Of a stretch of DNA of 36,416 nt, positions 1-7,599 are shown in pieces. A program made the translations under genes and the position numbers. The notes below the pieces were generated by a model. That model was not told the origin of the DNA. It saw only the letters and a program-made list of their open reading frames with translations, and ran no database searches. Where the stretch lies: positions 1 through 36,416 of the forward strand of contig CAYJEY010000020.1 in NCBI GenBank assembly GCA_964369385.1. Direction: 5' to 3'. Position 1 is the stretch's first letter. Every line of letters starts with the position of its first letter. This DNA comes from CALVGQ01 sp964369385. GTDB lineage: Bacteria > Bacillota_I > Bacilli_A > Erysipelotrichales > Erysipelotrichaceae.

Positions 1-14
1 AAAGAAAGGAGTGT

Positions 15-77
15 ATGATCTTACGTTTGCAAGGTACGTTAATATCATACAAGAATAAATATGAAATATGGACTTAA
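15..77 (+). CDS. possible 20-residue leader peptide
   Basis: A mini-ORF starts at ATG 15, a few bases after an AAAGGAG ribosome binding site at 5-11. It ends at TAA 75-77, inside the first codons of the lipoprotein gene that begins at 61. The lipoprotein start itself has only a weak Shine-Dalgarno, so translation of the mini-ORF could deliver ribosomes to it by coupling. It could equally be chance, since the window edge hides what lies upstream. The peptide has no recognisable motif. Confidence 0.2.
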   Translation: MILRLQGTLISYKNKYEIWT

Positions 78-1164
78 AAAGAAATTCAGTATTATATCAA
101 TCATGATTATTGTTTCAATTTTGCTTACAGCATGCGGAAGTAGTGATGAGGTATCAAACAATGAAAATACGACAAAAGAAGACAATGTAAATAATACAGT
201 TACTGAAGAGCAAGGAGGAAATAGCAATAACCCTGATGTCAATAATACTAGTGGAGAAGTTGTCTACGATATTATAGGAATGTGGGGACATTTTTCTGAT
301 TCTATTGTGATTTCTTTAGATGAGTATGGAAGTTACGTTTTCAACGCTTTTGGCAATGTTATAGAAGGAGAATACGTATACACAAACAATCATTTGGTAT
401 TGTATGAGGGTAGTGACGTTTTAGATGAGGGTTATATAGATGAAGATGGAGATTTGATTATGTATCAAGCAGCTGGATACTTTGAAAAAGCTTCAGATGC
501 TGAAGATGAAAGTGACTATATTCCGAGCTACCCCGATGATGTACCTAATCCTGAACCGCAAAGAGTATTTAATGAAGTGTCGGTAGAGGCATTGCCAGCA
601 GCGGATGTTGAGGCAAATATAGTTCTATATGGGACTTGGAGTAACGAAAGTAATGAAATCTATATTGAATTCAGTGAACAAGGAGCATATAAGTACGATG
701 ATCCAAATGATGAATATGAATATGGCTATTATGGACAGTATACATTTGATGGTACTACTATCTATTTCACAGATGGCACTGTAGGTGAATTTTACATGGA
801 CTATGATAGCCTGTATCTAGAAAGAGCAGGGAGTGAGGGGGAAATGTTTTACTACAACAATAGTGAATTAACTTCAGCTCTTTTACCAGGTAATGGATAT
901 ATTCCATTCACCGGGACTTGGCAGCATCAAACTTTAGATATGCAGTTGCATTTCCGTTCAAATGGTACTTATCGCTTATCAGGGGGAGGCAACTATGTAG
1001 AAGGAATTTATGAACTGGGTATCGGAGAAATTTACATGGGGCATCCTGATGCTACGGAAATTTTATATGATTATATCGCTGCATATAATGGAATGGATGG
1101 AACGATAACGCTTCCTGAGGAAGGTGCGATATTCAGTTTTTACAGTACACAACCACTAAAATAA
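61..1164 (+). CDS. lipoprotein with three lipocalin-like G-x-W units
   Basis: Function unknown. The N-terminus is a type II signal peptide: KKK near the start, a hydrophobic core, and a lipobox LTAC with Cys25 as the predicted lipidated residue. An Asn/Glu/Ser-rich linker follows to about residue 70. The rest shows three similar beta-rich units, each opening with a G-x-W motif (IGMWG, YGTWS, FTGTWQ) and containing a GSY, GAY or GTY element. This resembles small lipocalin-like barrels of Gram-positive lipoproteins. The product should sit on the outer face of the membrane. ATG 61 is the first start after an in-frame TAA at 40; its Shine-Dalgarno is poor. It is the first of five consecutive lipoprotein genes, and its G-x-W unit recurs in the fourth and fifth. 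The fold assignment is by pattern only. Confidence 0.75.
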   Translation: MKYGLKKKFSIISIMIIVSILLTACGSSDEVSNNENTTKEDNVNNTVTEEQGGNSNNPDVNNTSGEVVYDIIGMWGHFSDSIVISLDEYGSYVFNAFGNVIEGEYVYTNNHLVLYEGSDVLDEGYIDEDGDLIMYQAAGYFEKASDAEDESDYIPSYPDDVPNPEPQRVFNEVSVEALPAADVEANIVLYGTWSNESNEIYIEFSEQGAYKYDDPNDEYEYGYYGQYTFDGTTIYFTDGTVGEFYMDYDSLYLERAGSEGEMFYYNNSELTSALLPGNGYIPFTGTWQHQTLDMQLHFRSNGTYRLSGGGNYVEGIYELGIGEIYMGHPDATEILYDYIAAYNGMDGTITLPEEGAIFSFYSTQPLK

Positions 1165-1295
1165 TGTGCTTAGTATGAATCAAATCAGATTAATCTTGTA
1201 CAATCGTTTTGATTTATATTTATGCCAACGTAATCACAAAATTGGAAGACTGAAATTCTTTCAAAAACAACTCACAAATAAAGGAGGGAAGTAAA

Positions 1296-1856
1296 GTGAA
1301 AAAACTTGCATTAGTTATTTTGTTACTATGTATTACTATGGGAGTTGCAGCATGCTCAGAAGATACAAGCAATAATCCAAATTTACCGAAACACGTTTCA
1401 ACAAGAAGTTACCAATCACTTGAAGAGTTTGAAGGAAAGACGTTTACTTATGAAGGAGTAAGCTATGAACTTCCGCCATATGCGATGGAAGAAGACTATA
1501 TCGGGAATATTACAGGTATTTTTGTCCTTGATGATAGTTGGTATCTTCTTATAAAGGCAGATGTGAATGATGATATCTCATACTTTGCTGTTTTTGACAC
1601 CCTTTTGGAGGAGTATGGAGTTGAGTTTACTTCTCCGAATGTTCTTTGGCGAGATGATGATCTTAGCACATTGATTTCTTTTGACGGTCATTATGTTATA
1701 AATTCGTGGGGTGAAAGACTAGGAGATTGTGAGCTTACAGAAGGGGACTCAGTGAAAGATATGGTATTTACTTCGGATAATACAAAAGTTCGTATCGAAG
1801 TGAAAAGAGGAAATGGGGAAACAGAATTCTTTGAATTTGATATCCCGATTGAATAA
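1296..1856 (+). CDS. lipoprotein of unknown function
   Basis: A 186-residue predicted lipoprotein. The GTG start at 1296 is preceded by a strong AAGGAGGG site at 1281-1288. The signal peptide ends in the lipobox GVAAC with Cys20 as the predicted lipidation site. The mature part is acidic and beta-rich, and I recognise no family. Unlike its neighbours it has neither a clear G-x-W unit nor a GerMN-like stretch. It lies 131 bp after the first lipoprotein and 46 bp before the next on the same strand, so it is probably co-transcribed with the genes downstream. A ligand-binding or envelope-sensing role would be a guess. Confidence 0.7.
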   Translation: MKKLALVILLLCITMGVAACSEDTSNNPNLPKHVSTRSYQSLEEFEGKTFTYEGVSYELPPYAMEEDYIGNITGIFVLDDSWYLLIKADVNDDISYFAVFDTLLEEYGVEFTSPNVLWRDDDLSTLISFDGHYVINSWGERLGDCELTEGDSVKDMVFTSDNTKVRIEVKRGNGETEFFEFDIPIE

Positions 1857-1902
1857 ATCGAGTTAACCGCATTTGACTTAATGGTGGAAAAGGAGACCTA
1901 CT

Positions 1903-2481
1903 ATGAAAGGATTAATGAAAATTGTTTTGAGTGTTTGTTGTATTTTGGGTTTAACTGCTTGTAGTAACGAAGGTGAGCTATCTATTGCAGGGGAGGTTGA
2001 TGTAGCGAATACAACAGAGCAAGTAGAAAATGTTGCCATCCTCTACGCTGTTCACAGTATGGGTGGAGTTGGAGCAGAAGCTCATATTGAAGAATATGAC
2101 TATTATTACGACGATGAGTTGACGGTAGAAATGCTTGCTGACGGGCTTTCTGAGTTAACAGGTCTTGATTTTTATTTGAGTGAAGTTGTAGAGGATAATG
2201 GGAGTGCCACAATACGTTGGTCAGATGATTCTACGCTCATTGCAAATCTTGACAGTAGAGTGCAAAAGGAGGAGTTTTTCTTCTATGATGCTGACAGTAT
2301 GCGATGGTTTATGATGGATAGTCTCTACAAAACAATCATTGAAAACACTGATGTGACTGAGGTGTACTATCTAGCATCTGATGGTGAGGAACTTTGGTTT
2401 GAGGAACTATATCCAATAAACACTTTCGAAACCTCTGCGCCGTATCAGGGAAGTGATTTTTACTATAGTCAGGCAGAGTAA
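1903..2481 (+). CDS. lipoprotein with GerMN-like domain
   Basis: A 192-residue lipoprotein with lipobox GLTAC (Cys20) and an AAGGAGA site before ATG 1903. Residues about 45-190 align by eye along their whole length with the next gene's product. Shared landmarks are SMGG/SLGG, an LADGLSELTG-type helix, WSDDSTLI, RWFMMDSLYKTIIEN and the ending PYQGSDFY. The order of a leucine-rich helix, a hydrophobic strand and a second helix followed by a VxEVYY strand resembles GerMN domains of spore-germination and envelope lipoproteins, though GerMN is only a tentative label. With its neighbour it looks like a tandem duplication, and the neighbour has gained a C-terminal domain this one lacks. Confidence 0.65.
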   Translation: MKGLMKIVLSVCCILGLTACSNEGELSIAGEVDVANTTEQVENVAILYAVHSMGGVGAEAHIEEYDYYYDDELTVEMLADGLSELTGLDFYLSEVVEDNGSATIRWSDDSTLIANLDSRVQKEEFFFYDADSMRWFMMDSLYKTIIENTDVTEVYYLASDGEELWFEELYPINTFETSAPYQGSDFYYSQAE

Positions 2482-2576
2482 AAGTGTACACTGAATAAAG
2501 ATATCTGTCTTAAGTTATTTAAGTAATAAGTAGTGAAGTAGTTTGTAATAAAACAATTTAGAAGGAGAAAAATTAA

Positions 2577-3518
2577 ATGAAAAAAATATTACATATTTGT
2601 TTAGCGCTTTTTTTAGTACTTTCTATGACAGCTTGTACAAGTAATGAAATAGAAAATGGATCTAACACATCACCAAATGAAAATTCTAACGGGCAATCGG
2701 ATGTCCAAGAGGGGAACGAAAACGAGGAAAAAGAAAACACTGCAACTATTTACACTATCTTTAGCTTAGGCGGAACAGATGGCTCTGAGGTAAATATGCA
2801 GGGGCATACGATTACATATACAGGTGAGCTTACACCAAAGCTCCTTGCAGATGAACTCACTGCTTTAACAGGCTATAATTTTGCAATTGAAGTTATGAGC
2901 CAAGATGAGGGAAGCACAGGGGATATTTTGTGGATTGAGTGGTTAAGTGATTCAACTCTTATCACTGCTACTGATGGTCTTTTTGAGCCAAAAGAGGGAT
3001 ATTTTATGCAGGAAATAGAGCTAATTCGATGGTTTATGCTTGATAGTTTATATGAAACAATTATAGAAAATATGGATGTTGATGAAATCTATTACTCTAC
3101 AGAAGGAAACGTAGATAGCGAGTTTGGTAATAGCATTGTTACAAGTGCTTTTGGTGCAAATCAAATGAACGCACCTTATATGGGCAGCAATTTCTATAAA
3201 AATCATGCAGGTAATGTTGGAGATGAATTAGATGCTCACTTTACCATGATGGAAGGAACTTGGTATTTAAATGGAGAATATGATAATGATTTTATAGATA
3301 TGTTTTCCGACGGTTCTTTTGTATATTATAGCGATGGAAAAGCATATGCACAGGGAGTGATGACATATGAAGTTATAGAAGAAGAATATATCGTATATTA
3401 TCATTTATATACAGAAGACACAGCAGATTTAACTATATTTGATCGCTCATTTTACATTATTTCAGAAAATATCATTCAATTTGATACACTAGGAGAGTTT
3501 ATAAGAACGGAGGGGTAA
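2577..3518 (+). CDS. lipoprotein: GerMN-like domain plus C-terminal G-x-W unit
   Basis: A 313-residue lipoprotein with lipobox SMTAC (Cys20). It starts at ATG 2577 behind AAGGAG at 2562-2567. After a low-complexity Asn/Ser/Glu linker (about residues 22-55) comes a domain paralogous to the preceding gene: SLGG, LLADELTALTG, RWFMLDSLYETIIEN, and MGSNFY at the end of the unit. The last 80 residues add a separate unit opening with MEGTWY and containing DGSF, which matches the G-x-W units of the first and fifth lipoproteins. The protein is therefore a fusion of the two recurring domain types of this cassette. The next gene's ribosome binding site overlaps its end, which indicates an operon. Function unknown. 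Confidence 0.7.
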   Translation: MKKILHICLALFLVLSMTACTSNEIENGSNTSPNENSNGQSDVQEGNENEEKENTATIYTIFSLGGTDGSEVNMQGHTITYTGELTPKLLADELTALTGYNFAIEVMSQDEGSTGDILWIEWLSDSTLITATDGLFEPKEGYFMQEIELIRWFMLDSLYETIIENMDVDEIYYSTEGNVDSEFGNSIVTSAFGANQMNAPYMGSNFYKNHAGNVGDELDAHFTMMEGTWYLNGEYDNDFIDMFSDGSFVYYSDGKAYAQGVMTYEVIEEEYIVYYHLYTEDTADLTIFDRSFYIISENIIQFDTLGEFIRTEG

Positions 3519-3522
3519 TACT

Positions 3523-4809
3523 ATGAAGTTCAGGTTATCTTTACTTGTAATATTTATTACCATGTTAATTATAACGGGATGTGGCATGACAGATGCCACA
3601 TCACCTACAGGTTGGTGGGAATATGAGCATCGTATTACCGGTATAGAAGTGACACCTCCTTTTGAATTTATGGAGATTACTGAAGAGGGCGTAGTTTACT
3701 TATATAGTGCAACTGGAGAAGTGAATGATGAAGGAACCTTTTCTTTTAAAGATGGAATAATTATCTACGATGAAGTAACGTTAGAAAGTAACACTCAATA
3801 TGATGTAAACATGACAATCGAACAAGATGTGCAGTATATGGTGTTAACTGGAGAACACTTCTATCGCTTTTTAGAGGGTAATCCAGAATTTAGCAGTTCG
3901 AATGAAGAGCTTGAAGTTGAAGTTATGCCATACGATCCATTTGATGAAGCTGATGGATTTTGGATCATTGATGAATTTGATACAGATACTCCATATGCAT
4001 ACTTGGAAAAAATAGGAGGATATATGATTACCTATGATCAAGACGGATTTGTAACTAATGAAGATGGCTTTTATTATGATCAAAATGGTGGTTTGTATAA
4101 TGGGGCATTTGATTTTTATAGTATAGGTTTTTCTGTAGGTTATGGGATATATGGTGACATAGAGAGATTTGTGCTTGATGATGTATATTATCATCGGATT
4201 AATGAACTTCCATTTGAAAAAGAGACGTTCTCTCCTGTAGGTGAATGGCATCTTTCAGGAGTGAGGCACATTTTACCTTTCGAAGAGATCGAAATTTTAG
4301 CGGAAAGTCACGAGGACGATGGGAATGTCATCTGTATAGATGAGAATGGAGATGTACTCGATATTGGTTACCTTGACTACAATGAGGTGCAAGGTGATGT
4401 ATTTGGTAAGCCTGTATCAGTCGTCTCATTTCCAAATATAGGTATGTATGCACTCTATTTAAACTTAGATGGAAATATGATATATTTTGCAGAAATTTTG
4501 GGATGGGAATCAGAAGGAGTAGATGCACAATTTGTCGAATTTAGCCGTCAAAGTTCTATTGATGATAGACTAAGTATAGATGATTCGACATCATTTCTAC
4601 TTGATATACTTGCCGAAGAAGCAGAAGGTAAATCACTTGTGGAAACAGGAGAGGAACAAATAAATGAAGAGATGTACATAATCTTTGCACTAGGAACAGA
4701 TACTCCTGAAAAATTTATTGCAGAAAAACATTTCGCAGTTAATACTAATGGAGATATTCTTATAATGGAGTTCACAGGGGAAAGCATATGGGTGAAGTAT
4801 GAGTATTGA
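3523..4809 (+). CDS. lipoprotein with repeated G-x-W units
   Basis: A 428-residue lipoprotein with lipobox IITGC (Cys20). It starts 4 bp after the preceding stop, with GGAGGGG overlapping that stop, so translation is probably coupled. Three segments open with G-W-W, G-F-W or G-E-W (PTGWWEY, DGFWII, VGEWHL). Each is followed by acidic, aromatic beta strands, echoing the units of the first lipoprotein. The C-terminus (MYIIFALGTDTPEKF onward) faintly resembles the SLGG opening of the two GerMN-like neighbours but is too short to be that domain. I recognise no family. A surface-anchored binding role is an inference from architecture only. Confidence 0.7.
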   Translation: MKFRLSLLVIFITMLIITGCGMTDATSPTGWWEYEHRITGIEVTPPFEFMEITEEGVVYLYSATGEVNDEGTFSFKDGIIIYDEVTLESNTQYDVNMTIEQDVQYMVLTGEHFYRFLEGNPEFSSSNEELEVEVMPYDPFDEADGFWIIDEFDTDTPYAYLEKIGGYMITYDQDGFVTNEDGFYYDQNGGLYNGAFDFYSIGFSVGYGIYGDIERFVLDDVYYHRINELPFEKETFSPVGEWHLSGVRHILPFEEIEILAESHEDDGNVICIDENGDVLDIGYLDYNEVQGDVFGKPVSVVSFPNIGMYALYLNLDGNMIYFAEILGWESEGVDAQFVEFSRQSSIDDRLSIDDSTSFLLDILAEEAEGKSLVETGEEQINEEMYIIFALGTDTPEKFIAEKHFAVNTNGDILIMEFTGESIWVKYEY

Positions 4810-4853
4810 AGTAAGAAACAAGAGTTGATCCCTTTATGAATAGGAGGTAAAAA

Positions 4854-5753
4854 ATGATGGTTGAGCAAGATAAAAAAACTGATAGTGAACTTGATCATGA
4901 GTTAACAAAACTACGTAAAGCAGCAGAGCCATATAAAAAGGCATCGAAAATTTTATTTATTGCAACTTGGTTTTTTATGGTAGTAGCGGTCTTTATGGTT
5001 GTCAAAAATGATGCAAATCCATTTGTCGTTGCAGCCCTGCTGACTTTAATGATTATCGGATGCTTTGTGCTGAGTAAAATAGAGGAACACCACAAAGTAA
5101 AATTGGCGGTAGCTTTACAAAAAAATGATTTTCTTACGGACATATTAAAAGAGTATTTTACAGACTTTAGTCATGATAGAAATAAACATATTTCTGAAGC
5201 AAAGATTAGAGATTCTAAACTATTTGGAAAATATAATAAATTTTATGGAAACGACTACATAGTAGGCAAATACAAGGGACAAAGATTCGAGTTCTCTGAT
5301 ATTAGGTTACTCAATGTTAAAAATTCGGGTGGAAGTGAAGAAGGTGGTGGAACACGCTATGAAGCAGTTATATTTTCAGGATTATGGCTAATTCTCCCGC
5401 TTAAACAAATTGTTCAGGGAAGGCTGACTATAAAAGAAAAGCTCGGTAGAAACATCAGAGCTGATGTGTTCGAAGAAAGATATGAAATTAAAACAAAAAA
5501 CTTAAATGAGAGCTTATCAGTGTTAAGCTCTGATTTTAAAACACAAATCATAGCACTAAATGATAAACTTCATGGTCAATTGTTTTTAGACTTTAAAGGG
5601 AACGAATTGTGTGTGACTATACATAATTCACATGACAACTTTGAAATAAACACATATCAAGCTGAAAATGTGGCACTTATTCGCTCACGCTTTCATCGTG
5701 AAACGATGTATATTATTGATATCCTTGAAGTCCTCATTCAAAATAATATGTAA
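4854..5753 (+). CDS. DUF3137-type membrane protein
   Basis: A 299-residue membrane protein. The charged N-terminus is followed by two membrane segments at about residues 32-50 and 56-74. The large remainder is predicted soluble and probably cytoplasmic. It shows the pattern of the DUF3137 family: a Y-x-G-x-x-F-E-F-S-D-I-R-L stretch, then FSGLW, SSDFKTQI, a hydrophobic strand and DNFEI near the end. The family's function is not known. A strong AGGAGGT at 4842-4848 serves ATG 4854 or ATG 4857; I cannot decide between them. It is followed 9 bp later by the ribosome binding site of a paralogue of almost equal length, so this is a tandem duplication. Confidence 0.7.
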   Translation: MMVEQDKKTDSELDHELTKLRKAAEPYKKASKILFIATWFFMVVAVFMVVKNDANPFVVAALLTLMIIGCFVLSKIEEHHKVKLAVALQKNDFLTDILKEYFTDFSHDRNKHISEAKIRDSKLFGKYNKFYGNDYIVGKYKGQRFEFSDIRLLNVKNSGGSEEGGGTRYEAVIFSGLWLILPLKQIVQGRLTIKEKLGRNIRADVFEERYEIKTKNLNESLSVLSSDFKTQIIALNDKLHGQLFLDFKGNELCVTIHNSHDNFEINTYQAENVALIRSRFHRETMYIIDILEVLIQNNM

Positions 5754-5777
5754 TCAAGTGAAATGGAGGTGGCAATT

Positions 5778-6686
5778 TTGTACGAGGAAAATAAAAAAAG
5801 AACTTTAGATATTGAAACAGAAATTGAAGAACTTCGTCAAAAGGCAAACCCGCTTGCAGGTGCATCTGCAGTATTGATAATCTTATTTGCGATTGGTTTG
5901 ATAACTGCAGCTATCATCGCCTTTAATGATGGTCCAGATTCATTAATTGTCACGATTATCATCTTTGCACTTACTTGTATTTTTAGCGGATTTGCATTGG
6001 GTAACAGGGCAGAAAAATATAAGAAGAAAATGACCTTGCTTCTTGAGAAAATCGATACAATCAGCGAGGTATTAGGAGAGTATTTTACTGACTTTAAGCA
6101 TGAGAAATATAAGCATATATCCAAAGAAATAGTAAAAGAGGCAAAATTGGAGACAAATTATACCGATGTTTACGGTAATGACTATATTTGTGCTAACTAC
6201 AAAGGTACAAGCTTTGAGTTCTCAGATATACGACTTGACCATTCAAGTTCAATCGGTGATAGTATTCATACAAAGACAATCATATCAGGCCTTTGGATGA
6301 TAGTAAGTCTTGATCATCGTGTTATTGGGAATCTATCTCTATGGGAACAGCCAAAATATGTGGATAAAGACAAAATATTTGATAAAAGATTTGTGATTAA
6401 GCCTTCAAATGCACTTCATACTTCACTTATTTTAAGTCCCGAATTTCAAACGGAAATCATAGAATTGAGCGATAGAATCAGAGAAAAATATTTTTGGGGG
6501 CAGTTTCTTTTTGGTTTTAGAGACGATAAGCTTCATATAGTATTGCATTGTCGCCATGATAATTTTGAGGTAAATATACACCAAAAAGAAAGTATCAAAG
6601 AAATCAAAGAACGCTTTCATAGCGAAGCGAAATGTATTGTGGATATTCTTGAAACACTTAAGCAAAATAAATCTCTATTTAAATAA
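5778..6686 (+). CDS. DUF3137-type membrane protein, second copy
   Basis: Paralogue of the preceding gene: two membrane segments (about 29-49 and 56-76), FEFSDIRL, ISGLW, SPEFQTEIIELSD and DNFEV in the same order. I start it at TTG 5778 (302 residues). The only good Shine-Dalgarno, TGGAGGT at 5764-5770, lies 7 bp upstream of this codon, whereas it would fall inside the gene if ATG 5763 were used. The TTG start also aligns the N-terminus with the paralogue. The conserved EYFTDF and KHIS motifs after the second membrane segment are nearly identical in both, so the pair may form a hetero-oligomer. A strong terminator at 6851 closes the cassette. Confidence 0.7.
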   Translation: MYEENKKRTLDIETEIEELRQKANPLAGASAVLIILFAIGLITAAIIAFNDGPDSLIVTIIIFALTCIFSGFALGNRAEKYKKKMTLLLEKIDTISEVLGEYFTDFKHEKYKHISKEIVKEAKLETNYTDVYGNDYICANYKGTSFEFSDIRLDHSSSIGDSIHTKTIISGLWMIVSLDHRVIGNLSLWEQPKYVDKDKIFDKRFVIKPSNALHTSLILSPEFQTEIIELSDRIREKYFWGQFLFGFRDDKLHIVLHCRHDNFEVNIHQKESIKEIKERFHSEAKCIVDILETLKQNKSLFK

Positions 6687-6850
6687 TAAAGTAGAGTTGT
6701 ACTAGTAATTTACATGAAATATATCAAATGGAATTAAATCTTGAGAAATGAGAATTAATAATCTAAGTATGCGTAATTGTAAGATTCCAGATTTAATACT
6801 CATTACATTTTGCTCACCATTTGTTTACGAAGGAAAAGAATATTGAGATT

Positions 6851-6883
6851 TATAGCAAACTTTAGGTTTGCTATAGTTTTTTA
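6851..6883 (+). terminator. intrinsic terminator closing the lipoprotein/DUF3137 cassette
   Basis: Perfect 10-bp stem TATAGCAAAC / GTTTGCTATA (6851-6860 and 6866-6875) with a 5-base loop, followed by GTTTTTTA. The rest of the 262-bp gap (6687-6948) shows nothing else except a promoter near its right end. Confidence 0.8.
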
Positions 6884-6894
6884 GTAGTTAATTC

Positions 6895-6923
6895 TTTATG
6901 CTCTGATAGTTTCAAGATATAAT
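6895..6923 (+). promoter_or_regulatory. candidate promoter of the flavoprotein-rmuC unit
   Basis: A perfect -10 TATAAT lies at 6918-6923, 25 bp before the start codon. Seventeen bases upstream is only a weak -35 (TTTATG). The call rests mainly on the -10. Confidence 0.35.
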
Positions 6924-6948
6924 TAAACTATATGATGGAGGTAGTAAC

Positions 6949-7593
6949 ATGAACATACTTGCAATTAGTGGAAGTGGGCGCATTAATCGAATGACACATC
7001 AAAGTATCAAAGCTTTATTAAAAGGGTGTAAAGATGAGGTTGAAATCATCTCTTTAGCTGGGAAGCAAATCAGTGGGTGTATAGGTTGTGCTGTTTGTGC
7101 CAAGGACAATGTCTGTAAGGTCAAAGATGATTGGAATGAAATTGGCGAAAAGATGAAATTAGCCGATATAATCATCTTTGGTGCTCCGAATTACTTTGGG
7201 ATGGTAAATGCTTTATCTCATGCAACAATGGAGCGTACATTTTGTTTTCGCCATCGTGGTGCGAATGTACTTCAAGGAAAACTAGGTGTTGTGCTCACAA
7301 CTTGTGAAACACGAGAAAATGAGGACCATGTGCAATTATATCTTGAAAAGATGTTTGGTTATTGTAAAATGGATGTCATTGCCAAAATGCATGTACAGCA
7401 ATACAATCAATGTTATACTTGTGGCTTTGGTCATTCATGTTTGCAGGGAAGTGTAGTAAGAAAACATGGAGTATTAGAAGAAATACTTGAGTGTCATTTG
7501 CCAAAAGAGGTGTCATTTCAAGAAGAGACACAAAAAGAGATATTACAAGTACGGAAGATATTAAAGGCACATGGTGTTAGTTTTAATGAATAG
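6949..7593 (+). CDS. iron-sulfur flavoprotein-like NAD(P)H-dependent FMN reductase
   Basis: A 214-residue flavodoxin-fold protein of the NADPH-dependent FMN reductase type. The N-terminal MNILAISGSGR is the FMN phosphate-binding loop, and FGAPNYFGM is the second flavin-contacting loop. Between them Cys44, Cys47, Cys50 and Cys56 form a compact C-x2-C-x2-C-x5-C motif. This is the 4Fe-4S ligand arrangement of archaeal and clostridial iron-sulfur flavoproteins, which shuttle electrons in anaerobes. Further cysteines lie in the C-terminal part (QCYTCGFGHSC). The redox partner is unknown. TGGAGGT precedes ATG 6949. The next gene starts 6 bp after the stop, so the two are co-transcribed. A plain quinone or azo reductase is the alternative if the cysteines do not bind a cluster. 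Confidence 0.75.
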   Translation: MNILAISGSGRINRMTHQSIKALLKGCKDEVEIISLAGKQISGCIGCAVCAKDNVCKVKDDWNEIGEKMKLADIIIFGAPNYFGMVNALSHATMERTFCFRHRGANVLQGKLGVVLTTCETRENEDHVQLYLEKMFGYCKMDVIAKMHVQQYNQCYTCGFGHSCLQGSVVRKHGVLEEILECHLPKEVSFQEETQKEILQVRKILKAHGVSFNE

Positions 7594-7599
7594 GGGAAT

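Noticed and set aside
1165..1295. Terminator between the first two lipoproteins
   Set aside because: Only a loose inverted repeat around AATCAAA and TTTGATT is visible, with many mismatches and no T-run, so it is not called.
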